A stretch of 64,000 bases of DNA, taken from contig JADLAK010000043.1 in assembly GCA_020848275.1 (NCBI GenBank), positions 1 to 64,000 on the forward strand, in the 5' to 3' direction. Of this stretch, positions 8,226 through 16,777 are shown one piece after another. Under the pieces are notes generated by a model. The model was not told where the DNA came from and ran no database searches. It worked only from the letters and a program-made list of their open reading frames with translations. Position 1 is the stretch's first letter. Each line of letters begins with the position of its first letter. A program made the position numbers and the translations under genes. The DNA comes from Planctomycetota bacterium (GTDB taxonomy: Bacteria > Planctomycetota > UBA8742 > UBA2392).

Positions 8226-11200
8226 TTATCCGTCTTTGCCCGCGGCTTTGTCGCCGAAACAAAACAGCGCCGAGTCGCAACTCACGGCAATAAAACCTTC
8301 GGTGGCCGCCATCTGCATCCACTGCATCTGCGACTTCGCTCCGTGGTTCCAGTCGAACTGGATCTTGCCCGACGTGTCGATCAGCAGCATGCGCTGACCC
8401 TTCACCTTGAGGCCTCGCCCGGTCGCCTGCGGCTCCTGGATCAGGTAGAGGAAAACCATGCCGCCCGCACAGGGCACGGCGGTCTTGCAACTGATGAACT
8501 CGTTGTCCGTCGCACGCGTGATGTCGTGACTGAAGGCCTCGGCGCCATTGGAGAGCCGCACGCCGACGATGCGGTTGGTGCCGTCGCCGCGCCGCACCGC
8601 AAGCATCAAGGTATCGGCGACCACGGCGCGCTCGATGATGATTTCGCTGGCGCGCAGCGGGAAATTCCACTTCGCGCGGCCTTCCTCGGCGCCGAACAGG
8701 GTGATGCTGCGCTGGCCTGCCACAAGGATGTCCGCCTGGCCCAGCGGCGCCATCAACGTCGGGTTGCTCTCGCCGCAAGCAAGCGTCGTTTGCTGCTCAA
8801 GGTTGGCGCCAAAGCGCAGCACGCGGCCGGAATTGTCGATTACATGGATCAGCCCCTGGCGCAAAAACGGCTGCATGCCCGTGTTGGCGCGGATGTCGTT
8901 GCCCAGCGCCTGCTTGCGGGCAACTTCGCCGGTCTCGGGATTCAGCAGCAACAGGTCGCAACCGCGGTCGCGGCTGATCAGCAGCGCGATGCCGTCGTCG
9001 ACTTGTTTCAGCCAATAGGGATGCGTGCCCTCGATGCGCACTTGCCACACCAGCAAGCCGTTGGAGAGGTCGCGCATCGTGACCTGGATGAACTTCTTGC
9101 TGGTGCCGGGGTCCATGATTTTGCAGGTGTAGGCGACCAGCCCGTTGGCGACGTCGACGGTATACGGCGTGCCGTCCGTCGGCTGGCTCCAGGTGGGCGA
9201 ACCGTCGGGGGCAAACAGCGTGAGCCCGAGCGCAAGTTCGACCAGCACGCCGCCGCGCACGCGCCGGCACGATTGCGGGATGACGCCGGGCCCGGACCAG
9301 CGCGAGTGGCCGTCGCGCGGGTCGAGGCAATCGACAAAGCTGCCGCGCGACGATTCGTTGACGCCGACAAAAAGCTCCATCTGCTCGCCGGGCGCGGGTT
9401 GCGACGGCAGCGTGATCGACGTGCCCTGCGGCAGGTCGCGCGACCAGAGTTCCTCGATCTTCTCCGGCAGGCGCGGCGGGGCAGTCTCGATGGATTCATC
9501 GCGCAGCAGCGGCGCCAGCAGGTTGCGCAGCGTTTGCTTGCCGCCGTTGATGGAAATTTCGGCATCGGGGAATTCACGCAGCGCCTTTTGCGCCAGCAAG
9601 CGTGCACGCGCGGGCTCGCCGGCGCGGGCGTGCAGCAGCGCCATGTGCGCAAGCAATTCCGCGCGGCGCGGGCGCAGCGGCCGCTCCTCGACCACCGCAA
9701 CCAGCAACACCGCGCCCGCCTTGCTGTCACCCTGCGTGTCGAGCGCAAGCGCCAACCGCAGGGCCGCTTCGTCGGCGGCGGTGGCCAGCGGGTAGGCGCG
9801 CAGGATTTTGCGCAGGCTCTCGGTGTCGCCCTTCTTGAGCAACGCGTCGGCGGCGCGCTCCTGTTCGCTGTAGATGCCGGCGCCCGCGTCGACCAGCACG
9901 CGCTGAAGTTCTTTGAGTGCGGTCAGACGCAGGCGTTCGCCCGCATAGGCATAGCTGTCGGGCGAAAGCAGCAACTCGCCGTAGAGCCCCACAGCCTCGG
10001 CATAAAGCCCCGCCCTGGCGTGGCCGCGGGCGAGCATGAGGGCGCCGTAAGTGCGCACGGGAATCTGCGGGTCCGAACCCACGCCAAAGGGCGGGTCTTT
10101 TTCGTAGACGTCCTGGTACAGCTCGCGCAGCGCGTCGGTTTCGTTCATGGCGCGCAGGCAGCTTTCGTTGCGCACGAAACACTCCGACAGGTCGCTGGGC
10201 GTCGACGCATAGGCCCGCGCGCCCTCGATGCTGACCAGCGCGTCGAGGAACTTGCCCTGGCGGATGGCTTGGTCCGCCGATTCAAGCTGGACGGCGACCA
10301 GCGTGCGGCCCGCGGCGTTGCGCACGCGCGAATTGATCGGCGGCACTTGCGCCAGCTTATGCGCCGTTTCGAGGTAGCTCAAACCCTCGGCGCGTTCGCC
10401 CAGCCGCAGGTTGAGCTGGCCGTAGCGCAATGCGGCCTCGGGGTCGGCGGGCGTGGCCGATACGCGCAGGCGCGCCTCGGCCATCAGGCGCTGGCTGTCA
10501 AAGCGCGCCGCAAGCTGGCAATTGCCACGGGTGTAGTCGTTGCCCGCAACAGTAAACGTCAGGCCGTTCTGCACGAATACCGAAAGGCCAGGGACGCGTT
10601 GCAGGCTCGGCACGGTGTGCTGCGCGACGACTCTGCGGTTGTCGATGTCGATTTCGGCCAGGCCGCCGGTCGAGGGCCAGAGCAGGCTGTTGCCCGCGAG
10701 GCAAGGCCGGCCCACGAGTTCAGAGCCGCGGCCGGCGCCCGAAACCGGCGGCGTGTTGCGCTGGTCGACGAGTTTGCCCGTTGCAAGCTCGACCATCTGC
10801 AGGCGATAGCGGCCGGCCACGTAGACCACGCCGTTGCGGATGCCGATCAGCGACAACGCGCCGGAAAGCGGCGGGTTGCCGGTTTCATCGTCGTCGTTGC
10901 CCCACTCGCGCGCAAGTTCCCACGCCAGGTCGCCGGTGCCGGCGTCAAAGGCCACGAGTTTCTGGCTGTCCGTCGGCGCGCTGACGACATAGCCGCGGCC
11001 GCCGGCTTCGGCGTAAAGCGTCGGGCTGTTGTACCAGCTCACGGCGCGATAGTAGGTGTCGATGTACTTGGTGACGGGGCGCGGCATGTAGTCGTAGCGC
11101 GAAATCCAGCTAAGGCAGCGGCGCGCGAGGTTGACCGCGACCACACCGCCGATGTTCGTGCACACGTAAAGTTCGCCGCCCGCTATCGCCGCGAGGCTGG

Positions 11201-12722
11201 GATAAGGCTGGCGCGAGGGCCGGCCGAACATCGTGGTTTCCTGCTGGCCGTAACACAGGCGCAAATGCCAAAGCACGCGGCCGCTGTCCGGGTCAAGCGC
11301 GTAAAGGAAAATCTCGGCCTGGCCGGGAACGCGGCTGCCAATCGCATAGAGCGTGCCCTGGTGAACGATGGCGCTGAGGAAATTCGTGGTCTCGTGTTCG
11401 TCGCCTTCGTAAAGGCCGCCGATGCGCCAGAGCAGGCGGCCGGTCTCGCCGTCGACAGCGCACAGCGCGCGTCGCACCTGCGGATAATGGCTGTAAAGGC
11501 GGAAGGTCGTGTCCGGGTAATACGAGTGGTACATACGGTTGAGCGGATTCTCGAGCGCGGCGAAAACCACGCCTTTGTGCACGCTGACGGGCAGAACCAG
11601 GCCCGGGTCCGTCGCATCGGTCAGGCGGAAGTGGCGTTCGGGTTCCTTGGCAAAGGGTTTGACGCGCCACACAGGCTCGCCGGTGCTTTTGCCGCCGGTG
11701 AAGACGTCGTAAGCCACCAGCGCGTCGCCGATGTTGACATAAACCAGCATGCCGTCAGACGCCGGCAACATCGCCGGGACAATCGGCAGGGGATAGCGCA
11801 TGAAGTTTCCGTTGGCCTCGGACGATTCGAGGCGCGGCAAATTGCGCGACCACGCGACGCTGTCGAAGTCACTGGGCCGCGGCGGGATGCCGGTGTTGGC
11901 GTAGTTGCCCCCCACCCAGCTCACACCGAGGTTGTCGATGGTGTCATTGGTGCTGTCGTGGGTGTCGGCAAGCTGCGCGCGCAAGAGTTCCTCAAGCCCG
12001 CGTTTGACGCCTCCGGTGTCGACGGCAAGCGCCGCAATGGCCTTGGTTGCGTCGAGCAGTTGCGTCAGGTGCGCGCGCTCGCCCAGTTGCTGGTAGCACG
12101 CGCCCAGCCACGCCGCGAGGTTGGCACGCGACGCGTCGGTCATGGCCTTGGGTACGCTCAGCGCGCGTTCCAGCGACCGCGCCGCGAGCGAAGCCTCGCC
12201 TTCCTCCCACCACATCGAGGCCATCAACACCGCCGCCTGCACTCCGGCCTTGGTGAGGCCAAAACGCCGGTTGACCTCGAGCATGTCCTCGCGGTTGCCC
12301 TCACGCCGCGCTTGTTCAAGCAACATCGCGGCGCGCGGACCGTAAGCTTTTTCGTAGGCGGGCAGGCTGTCATCGCCGAGCGAAAGAATCAGGCGCTCGA
12401 CGGCGCTGTAGGCGCCAAGCCAGAGATTTTCGTCGTCCTTGATCACGCCGACGGCGTTGTCGGTCTTGTTTAGCTCGGCCTGGCACAGCCGCAGGATCGA
12501 ATCGACAATCGGCGCGCGCTCCTTGGCGGTGGCGTGGCCGAGGTCGCGCAGGTGGGAACGGATGCGGCGGAAGGCCTCATCGAGGTCGGCGGGCGTGATG
12601 ATCTTGAAGGCGTTGGGATCGGACGTCGGCGTCTCGACGGGCGAAAACTGCGCCGAGGCCGACGCGACAAGCGCGCACGCGGCAACTGCAAGCAACACCA
12701 CGCGTTTGAGCCAGCGGACCAT
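8226..12722 (-). CDS. large secreted PQQ-type beta-propeller/TPR protein
   Basis: About 1,498 aa with an N-terminal signal peptide (VVLLAVAACALVASASAQ). The first half contains PQQ/WD-like strands (LCAVDGETGRLLWRIGG, FLYALDPDSGRVLWHLRL, KLVAFDAGTGDLAWELA). The middle is helical with TPR-like pairs (LRYGQLNLRLGERAEGLSYL, ARGHARAGLYAEAVGLYGEL). The C-terminal third returns to propeller blades (DCLDPRDGHSRWSG, LLLLNPETGEVARKQ). The blade pattern is like BamB-type PQQ-like propellers, which bind proteins rather than the cofactor. The ATG at 12722 is preferred over a TTG 12 bases upstream because GAGGG precedes it. Exported scaffold or envelope role is inferred; no enzyme motif is seen. Confidence 0.85.
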   Translation of the reverse strand: MVRWLKRVVLLAVAACALVASASAQFSPVETPTSDPNAFKIITPADLDEAFRRIRSHLRDLGHATAKERAPIVDSILRLCQAELNKTDNAVGVIKDDENLWLGAYSAVERLILSLGDDSLPAYEKAYGPRAAMLLEQARREGNREDMLEVNRRFGLTKAGVQAAVLMASMWWEEGEASLAARSLERALSVPKAMTDASRANLAAWLGACYQQLGERAHLTQLLDATKAIAALAVDTGGVKRGLEELLRAQLADTHDSTNDTIDNLGVSWVGGNYANTGIPPRPSDFDSVAWSRNLPRLESSEANGNFMRYPLPIVPAMLPASDGMLVYVNIGDALVAYDVFTGGKSTGEPVWRVKPFAKEPERHFRLTDATDPGLVLPVSVHKGVVFAALENPLNRMYHSYYPDTTFRLYSHYPQVRRALCAVDGETGRLLWRIGGLYEGDEHETTNFLSAIVHQGTLYAIGSRVPGQAEIFLYALDPDSGRVLWHLRLCYGQQETTMFGRPSRQPYPSLAAIAGGELYVCTNIGGVVAVNLARRCLSWISRYDYMPRPVTKYIDTYYRAVSWYNSPTLYAEAGGRGYVVSAPTDSQKLVAFDAGTGDLAWELAREWGNDDDETGNPPLSGALSLIGIRNGVVYVAGRYRLQMVELATGKLVDQRNTPPVSGAGRGSELVGRPCLAGNSLLWPSTGGLAEIDIDNRRVVAQHTVPSLQRVPGLSVFVQNGLTFTVAGNDYTRGNCQLAARFDSQRLMAEARLRVSATPADPEAALRYGQLNLRLGERAEGLSYLETAHKLAQVPPINSRVRNAAGRTLVAVQLESADQAIRQGKFLDALVSIEGARAYASTPSDLSECFVRNESCLRAMNETDALRELYQDVYEKDPPFGVGSDPQIPVRTYGALMLARGHARAGLYAEAVGLYGELLLSPDSYAYAGERLRLTALKELQRVLVDAGAGIYSEQERAADALLKKGDTESLRKILRAYPLATAADEAALRLALALDTQGDSKAGAVLLVAVVEERPLRPRRAELLAHMALLHARAGEPARARLLAQKALREFPDAEISINGGKQTLRNLLAPLLRDESIETAPPRLPEKIEELWSRDLPQGTSITLPSQPAPGEQMELFVGVNESSRGSFVDCLDPRDGHSRWSGPGVIPQSCRRVRGGVLVELALGLTLFAPDGSPTWSQPTDGTPYTVDVANGLVAYTCKIMDPGTSKKFIQVTMRDLSNGLLVWQVRIEGTHPYWLKQVDDGIALLISRDRGCDLLLLNPETGEVARKQALGNDIRANTGMQPFLRQGLIHVIDNSGRVLRFGANLEQQTTLACGESNPTLMAPLGQADILVAGQRSITLFGAEEGRAKWNFPLRASEIIIERAVVADTLMLAVRRGDGTNRIVGVRLSNGAEAFSHDITRATDNEFISCKTAVPCAGGMVFLYLIQEPQATGRGLKVKGQRMLLIDTSGKIQFDWNHGAKSQMQWMQMAATEGFIAVSCDSALFCFGDKAAGKDG

Positions 12723-12801
12723 GCACCCTCGCAAACCTCGGCCAGTCTTATGTTAACGAGGTATTGCCGCCAAAACGGAGCGAAATAGATCCGACGGCGC
12801 G

Positions 12802-13386
12802 TTACTTCTTCTTCTCGGGCAACAGCCGGTACAGGTGGAAGACGCCGCAATAGGGGTCGCCGGGGCCAAAGCCGTCCTGCGCGTAGAGTTCGACCGCGCC
12901 GCCCTTGCCTTTGACGAAGGTCGAGACGCCGGGCAAAGGCCCGGTCCACTTGGCGGGCGGTTTGCCGAGAAAACCCATGTCGTCGGTGAAGGTGCTGCCC
13001 TCGCTTGAATAGAGCGGGATCGTCCAGCCGCGCTTCTTGATGCCTGCGGCTTGAGCCTTGGGCTTGTCGGGGCTAACCACGACCATGCTCACGCCGCCGT
13101 ATTGGTCGGCGAAATAACGCTGGGCATTGAAACCATCGGCCCAGAGCGTGCACATCGGGCAGCTAAAACCCATGTTATGGATAACCACGAGCTTGTCGTG
13201 CTTGCCGAACATCTGCGACAACTTGACCTTCTTGCCGTTGGGCGCCGTCAGAGCGTAATCCTGCACGGCCTTGCGCGGCTGTTTGGCGCGGATGCCGGCG
13301 ATCTTCTCGTGCAGCTTGTTGATCTGGTCCTGAAGCTTGCCGACTTCGAGCTGGTGCTTCTGCCGCTCAGCGATGCCGATCTGCAT
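12802..13386 (-). CDS. DUF899-like thioredoxin-fold protein
   Basis: 194 aa. After a helical N-terminus (about 1-40), the segment from DYALTAPNGKKVKLSQMF to the C-terminus has a thioredoxin-like fold with Cys76 and Cys79 in GFSCPMCTLWADGF. The wording FSCPMCTLW-x-DGF is characteristic of the DUF899 family, related to AhpC/TSA peroxiredoxins. A reductase or peroxidase role is plausible but unproven. GGAGA precedes the ATG at 13386. It is 79 bp from the PQQ gene start and on the same strand, so they may form one transcription unit. Confidence 0.8.
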   Translation of the reverse strand: MQIGIAERQKHQLEVGKLQDQINKLHEKIAGIRAKQPRKAVQDYALTAPNGKKVKLSQMFGKHDKLVVIHNMGFSCPMCTLWADGFNAQRYFADQYGGVSMVVVSPDKPKAQAAGIKKRGWTIPLYSSEGSTFTDDMGFLGKPPAKWTGPLPGVSTFVKGKGGAVELYAQDGFGPGDPYCGVFHLYRLLPEKKK

Positions 13387-13403
13387 AGAAGTCTCCGGTT
13401 TGT

Positions 13404-13610
13404 AACCGCCGATAAAAACGGATTCACGCCGACAAAGGCAGGAACTTTTACAGCAACTGCGTTCGTGAAGGCATGAAGGAACCGCAAATTCAAAGATCGC
13501 GAAGGATGAACCTATCAGGACACTTCTTCGCGACCCTGCCGTATTCTCTTCGCATCTTCGCGCCAGGCTGTTGCCGTTATCCGCGTTTATCTGCGTTCAT
13601 CGGCGGTTAA
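13404..13610. repeat. nested periodic hairpin (CCGAT family outside, TCGCGAAG family inside)
   Basis: The whole gap between the DUF899 gene and lysC. The outer left arm (13404-13436) carries AACCGCCGATAAAAACGGAT, and the outer right arm (13577-13610) is its approximate inverted complement ending CATCGGCGGTTAA. Inside lies a second pair: CAAAGATCGCGAAGGATG (about 13492-13510) against TTCTCTTCGCATCTTCGCG (about 13545-13563). The same outer family recurs at 58797-58968. Confidence 0.75.
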
Positions 13611-13613
13611 AAC

Positions 13614-14945
13614 TTAAGCGTCGAAGAGCGCCTTGTGTAGCGCGGGTATCGCCTTCTTGATGTCGTCGTCGGCGACCAGCAGGCTCAGGTTGATCTTGTT
13701 GGCCCCCTGCGAAATCATCTCGACGTTGACGTTGGCGTCGCGCAGCGCCGTGAACACCGTCGCGCCCAGGCCCTTTTGCGCCTGCACGTTTTTGCCGACC
13801 ACGCAGATAATGCTGCGTTCGACGGTCACGGTCACGCGGCCCATGCTCTCGAGTTCCTTGACGGCCTCGTTGAGTTTATCGTGCTCGGCGCAGGTCATGC
13901 TGACGCTGACTTCGCTGGTCGAAATCATGTCGATGTCGACCTTGTGCCGGCCCAAAGTATCGAACACCTTGGCAAGAAAACCCGGCTGGCCCAGCATCGC
14001 GGGGCTCTCCAGTGTGATCACCGCCTGGTGCTCGACGTAGGCGATGCTGGTGACTGTGGCGTGCTTGTCGGGCTTGCCGCCGGATTCCGTAATTACAGTC
14101 CCCGGGTGATCGGGCTTGTTGGTGTTTAGTACGCGCACGGGGATGTTGCGTTTGACCGCGGGAATCAGCGTACTGGGGTGCAGAACGCGGCCGCCGTAGT
14201 ACGCCAGTTCGCTGGCCTCGGCAAAGCTCATCTGCGGGATCGACTTCGCTTCCTTAATCATGGACGGGTCGGCGGTCATCACGCCGTCGGTGTCGGTCCA
14301 GATTTCGCATTCGACGGCGTCCAGCGCAGCCGCAACCAGCGTGCCGGTGAAATCGCTGCCGTTGCGGCCGACGGTCGTGATTTCGCCTTCGTTGGTCTTG
14401 CCAATGAAACCGGTGATGACCGGGACGACGTCCTTGGGCACGCGGCGGTCAAATTCCTTCCTGAAGGTCGCCTCGTAACCCTTGAGAGGCCGCGCTGAAC
14501 CAAAGTGGTTGTCGGTGATGAAGCCAAGGTCCCAGATGTCGAAGGCTTCGCTCTTGATGCCCAGGCGCGTGAAATAGTCGGCGATCACGCGGCAGCTCAT
14601 GCGTTCGCCAAAGCTCATCAGCGCGTCCATGCTGCGGGTGCTGACTTCGCGCACAAGCGAGATGCCGCGCAGCAGGTCTTCAAGCTCGCGGAAAAACGGG
14701 TCCAGCATGTCGGGCTTGCAGCCGCAACCCTTGAGGACGCTGCGTTGTTTTTCGATGACGTGGTTGGCGTCGGCCTGGCCCTTGGCCGCCTTCTTGCCGG
14801 CGTCAACCAGCATGTTGGTGACGCCCTTGTGGGCCGAGGAAACAACCACGGGGCGGCGCGACAGCCGTCCTTTGACGATCTCGAAGACCTTCTTGATCTG
14901 GGTGGCGTCGGCGACGCTTGATCCGCCGAATTTCATGACAAGCAT
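13614..14945 (-). CDS. lysC: aspartate kinase
   Basis: 443 aa, standard length for a monofunctional aspartokinase (first step of the Lys/Thr/Met pathway, ATP-dependent phosphorylation of aspartate). It begins [17 protein letters not shown] (the KFGGSS nucleotide motif) and contains [16 protein letters not shown] and [12 protein letters not shown] in the kinase domain. The C-terminal 150 residues contain two ACT domains ([22 protein letters not shown] and [22 protein letters not shown]), the usual allosteric site. It is isolated from other lysine-pathway genes. Nested hairpins flank it on both sides. Confidence 0.95.
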   Translation of the reverse strand: MLVMKFGGSSVADATQIKKVFEIVKGRLSRRPVVVSSAHKGVTNMLVDAGKKAAKGQADANHVIEKQRSVLKGCGCKPDMLDPFFRELEDLLRGISLVREVSTRSMDALMSFGERMSCRVIADYFTRLGIKSEAFDIWDLGFITDNHFGSARPLKGYEATFRKEFDRRVPKDVVPVITGFIGKTNEGEITTVGRNGSDFTGTLVAAALDAVECEIWTDTDGVMTADPSMIKEAKSIPQMSFAEASELAYYGGRVLHPSTLIPAVKRNIPVRVLNTNKPDHPGTVITESGGKPDKHATVTSIAYVEHQAVITLESPAMLGQPGFLAKVFDTLGRHKVDIDMISTSEVSVSMTCAEHDKLNEAVKELESMGRVTVTVERSIICVVGKNVQAQKGLGATVFTALRDANVNVEMISQGANKINLSLLVADDDIKKAIPALHKALFDA

Positions 14946-14998
14946 GGGGGTATTCCGAATCGAGGGACCGCTGTCTGTACGACGTTCGTTGGCGTACG

Positions 14999-15077
14999 AG
15001 GTTCAGGTGCAGGTTCAGGTCCAGAAACAGCCTCGTTGCCGTTATCTGAACCTGAACCTGAACCCGCACCTGTTTCT
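14999..15077. repeat. GGTTCA hexamer hairpin 1
   Basis: Left arm at 14999-15024 (AGGTTCAGGTGCAGGTTCAG) and right arm at 15045-15072 (TGAACCTGAACCTGAACC, then CGCACCTG) are near-perfect inverted complements built from GGTTCA hexamers. AGAAACAG and CTGTTTCT extend them. It fills most of the 196-bp gap between divergent lysC and the FtsB-like gene; no promoter could be assigned there. Confidence 0.85.
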
Positions 15078-15141
15078 AACAGCCGCCGGATTTGCCTCAA
15101 GTGGCAGGCCCCAAATGCCGATATTGATACGGGGTGTACCC

Positions 15142-15468
15142 ATGCAATCAGCGCGAGATTCCATAGCCAATAGCAGCCGGATGGGGCGTTTTGACGCCTC
15201 GCCCTGGATTGCCGCGCTTATGCTGATTGCGCTGGGCATCGTCATCTCCAACCAGATCCTCCCGGCCTGGCACGAACAGCAGGCGCTGGCCCAACGCAAC
15301 CGCCAACTGGCCGAGCAAGTCGAAGCCGCCAAGGCCGAAGCGCTGCGCATTGAAGATGAAATCGAGGCGCTGAACGACCCGTACTACGTCGCTGCGATCC
15401 TGGTCGCCGACTACAATTACCGCTGGGATCGCGGCGCCGAAACCTGGCGCGCGTCCCTGCCAAAGTAA
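15142..15468 (+). CDS. FtsB/DivIC-like septum formation initiator protein
   Basis: About 108 aa with the classic layout of this family: short cytoplasmic N-terminus, one membrane segment (PWIAALMLIALGIVISNQIL, about residues 22-42), a heptad-like coiled coil (EQQALAQRNRQLAEQVEAAKAEALRIEDEIEALND), then a small C-terminal part (YYVAAILVADYNYRWDRGAETW). FtsB/DivIC proteins act in the divisome and bind FtsL. The start at 15142 follows GGGG-containing sequence; an ATG at 15115 is possible. Assignment is by architecture, so a different membrane coiled-coil protein cannot be excluded. Confidence 0.6.
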   Translation: MQSARDSIANSSRMGRFDASPWIAALMLIALGIVISNQILPAWHEQQALAQRNRQLAEQVEAAKAEALRIEDEIEALNDPYYVAAILVADYNYRWDRGAETWRASLPK

Positions 15469-15469
15469 A

Positions 15470-15542
15470 AGGTTCAGGTCAAGGTTCAGGTTCAGAACAG
15501 CTTGGCCTTTCTTGACCTGAACCTGGACCTGGACTTGAACCT
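15470..15542. repeat. GGTTCA hexamer hairpin 2
   Basis: Left arm 15470-15495 (AGGTTCAGGTCAAGGTTCAG) and right arm 15512-15542 (CTTGACCTGAACCTGGACC, then TGGACTTGAACC). It fills the entire gap between the FtsB-like stop and the fliM ATG at 15543, leaving no room for a normal Shine-Dalgarno sequence outside the hairpin. Confidence 0.85.
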
Positions 15543-16517
15543 ATGTCCGAAACTCTTGCTCCATCCGAGATTGACGCGCTGCTCAAAGCCGTGACTACCG
15601 GCAAGCTCGACAACGTCGTGGAGAAAGGCGCCAAGTCGACGGGCGGCATCGTGCCTTACGATTTTCGCCGGCCTGAACGCGTCGGCAAAGAACAGCTCCG
15701 CGCCCTTGAGCGCCTGCACGATACGTTTGCGCGCAATGTCGCCGCCGCGCTCAGCGCGCAGATGCGCACGCTCGTCGATTGCAAACTTGTCAGCACCGAG
15801 CAGGCGACTTACCAGGAATTCACGCTCGCCGTCGCCAACCCGACCTGCTTCAACGTCATCAGCGCGCCCGAACTCGACGGCGACCTGATCCTCGATATTA
15901 ATCCGCGTCTGGTTTACCTGATGTTCGACAAGCTCACGGGCGGCGGGACCGCCGGTAAATTCGAGCCCCCCACGCGTGCGCTTTCGGACCTCGAGTGGAA
16001 AGTGATGAAGCCAACGCTACAGCGCATCCTTGACCAGTTGCAGGCCGCGTGGGAAGCCATGTGCCCGGTGAAATTCTCCTACTCGGGCCAGGAAACCAAC
16101 CCGCAGTTGCCGCAGACGATTGCGCCCAGCGAGCCTGTGGTGCTCGTGCGCCTCGAGCTCACCATGGGCGCAAACCAGAGCGGCACGATGACGCTGTGCC
16201 TGCCGCACAAGCCCGTTGAGCCCATGCTCAGCCGCGTCTCAAGCTTCTGGTTCGGCAGCAAAGTGCACCGCGACGATGCGACGCGAAAAAAAGTGCGCGA
16301 GGGTGTCGCCACCGCCGCCGTCGAAATGTCCTGCGCTTTCAACAGCACGCGCATGACGCTGCGCGAACTGGCGGATCTCGAGGTTGGCGACCTGATCCGC
16401 CTGCCGCATGCCGCCGAGGAACCGGTGCACGTGCTTATCGACGGCAAACCCACCCACCGCGGTACGCTCGGCGTCCTCAAGAGCCGCGGGCATCTGTGTG
16501 TGAGAGTCACGGGATAA
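15543..16517 (+). CDS. fliM: flagellar motor switch protein FliM
   Basis: 324 aa, normal FliM length. The N-terminus LAPSEIDALLKAV corresponds to the conserved CheY-P binding peptide. The middle domain has PYDFRRPERVGKEQLRALERLHDTFARN, typical of FliM. The C-terminal SpoA domain is present (LADLEVGDLIRLPH and LGVLKSRGHLCVRV). FliM forms part of the C-ring that sets rotation direction and couples to the stator. No other flagellar gene lies in the window, so it is an orphan here. The start codon abuts the GGTTCA hairpin. Confidence 0.93.
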   Translation: MSETLAPSEIDALLKAVTTGKLDNVVEKGAKSTGGIVPYDFRRPERVGKEQLRALERLHDTFARNVAAALSAQMRTLVDCKLVSTEQATYQEFTLAVANPTCFNVISAPELDGDLILDINPRLVYLMFDKLTGGGTAGKFEPPTRALSDLEWKVMKPTLQRILDQLQAAWEAMCPVKFSYSGQETNPQLPQTIAPSEPVVLVRLELTMGANQSGTMTLCLPHKPVEPMLSRVSSFWFGSKVHRDDATRKKVREGVATAAVEMSCAFNSTRMTLRELADLEVGDLIRLPHAAEEPVHVLIDGKPTHRGTLGVLKSRGHLCVRVTG

Positions 16518-16552
16518 AGCGTCGCGCGACTCAACGCTCACCTCAAAACAAC

Positions 16553-16631
16553 TGCAACACGAAGCCCACGAAGGACACGAGGAAATTAGTCGTGTCCTGT
16601 TCTCTTCGTGACCTTCGTGCTCTTCGTGTAA
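16553..16631. repeat. CACGAAG-family periodic hairpin
   Basis: Left arm 16556-16583 has units CACGAAG, CACGAAG, CACGAGG. The right arm 16591-16630 has TCGTGTCC, CTTCGTGACC and CTTCGTG repeats as inverted complements. It is the main content of the 260-bp gap between fliM and the DUF4139 array. Confidence 0.8.
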
Positions 16632-16777
16632 AGCCTTTTGTGGAACCGGCACCTTTTTCGGGAACCCCCGCAACCGGTTGCCGTCCTATCCGTGCAACAC
16701 ACGGGCGCGCTGAAACCTGGCGCAAAGCAGGGCCTAAATTTCGTTTCGAAGCGCAGAAGTCCCGTATTGAGGGAGTT

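Noticed and set aside
7143-12473. 1,776-codon open frame on the plus strand
   Set aside because: It is antisense to the amidohydrolase and PQQ-propeller genes. High-GC genes often leave the complementary frame open; the translation is Arg/Ala/His-rich and shows no domain, whereas the minus-strand frames have clear motifs and a signal peptide.
16518-16777. start of array member 1 at an upstream in-frame codon
   Set aside because: The frame stays open to 16496 through the CACGAAG hairpin, but the signal peptide and GGGAG at 16771-16775 fix the start at 16778.
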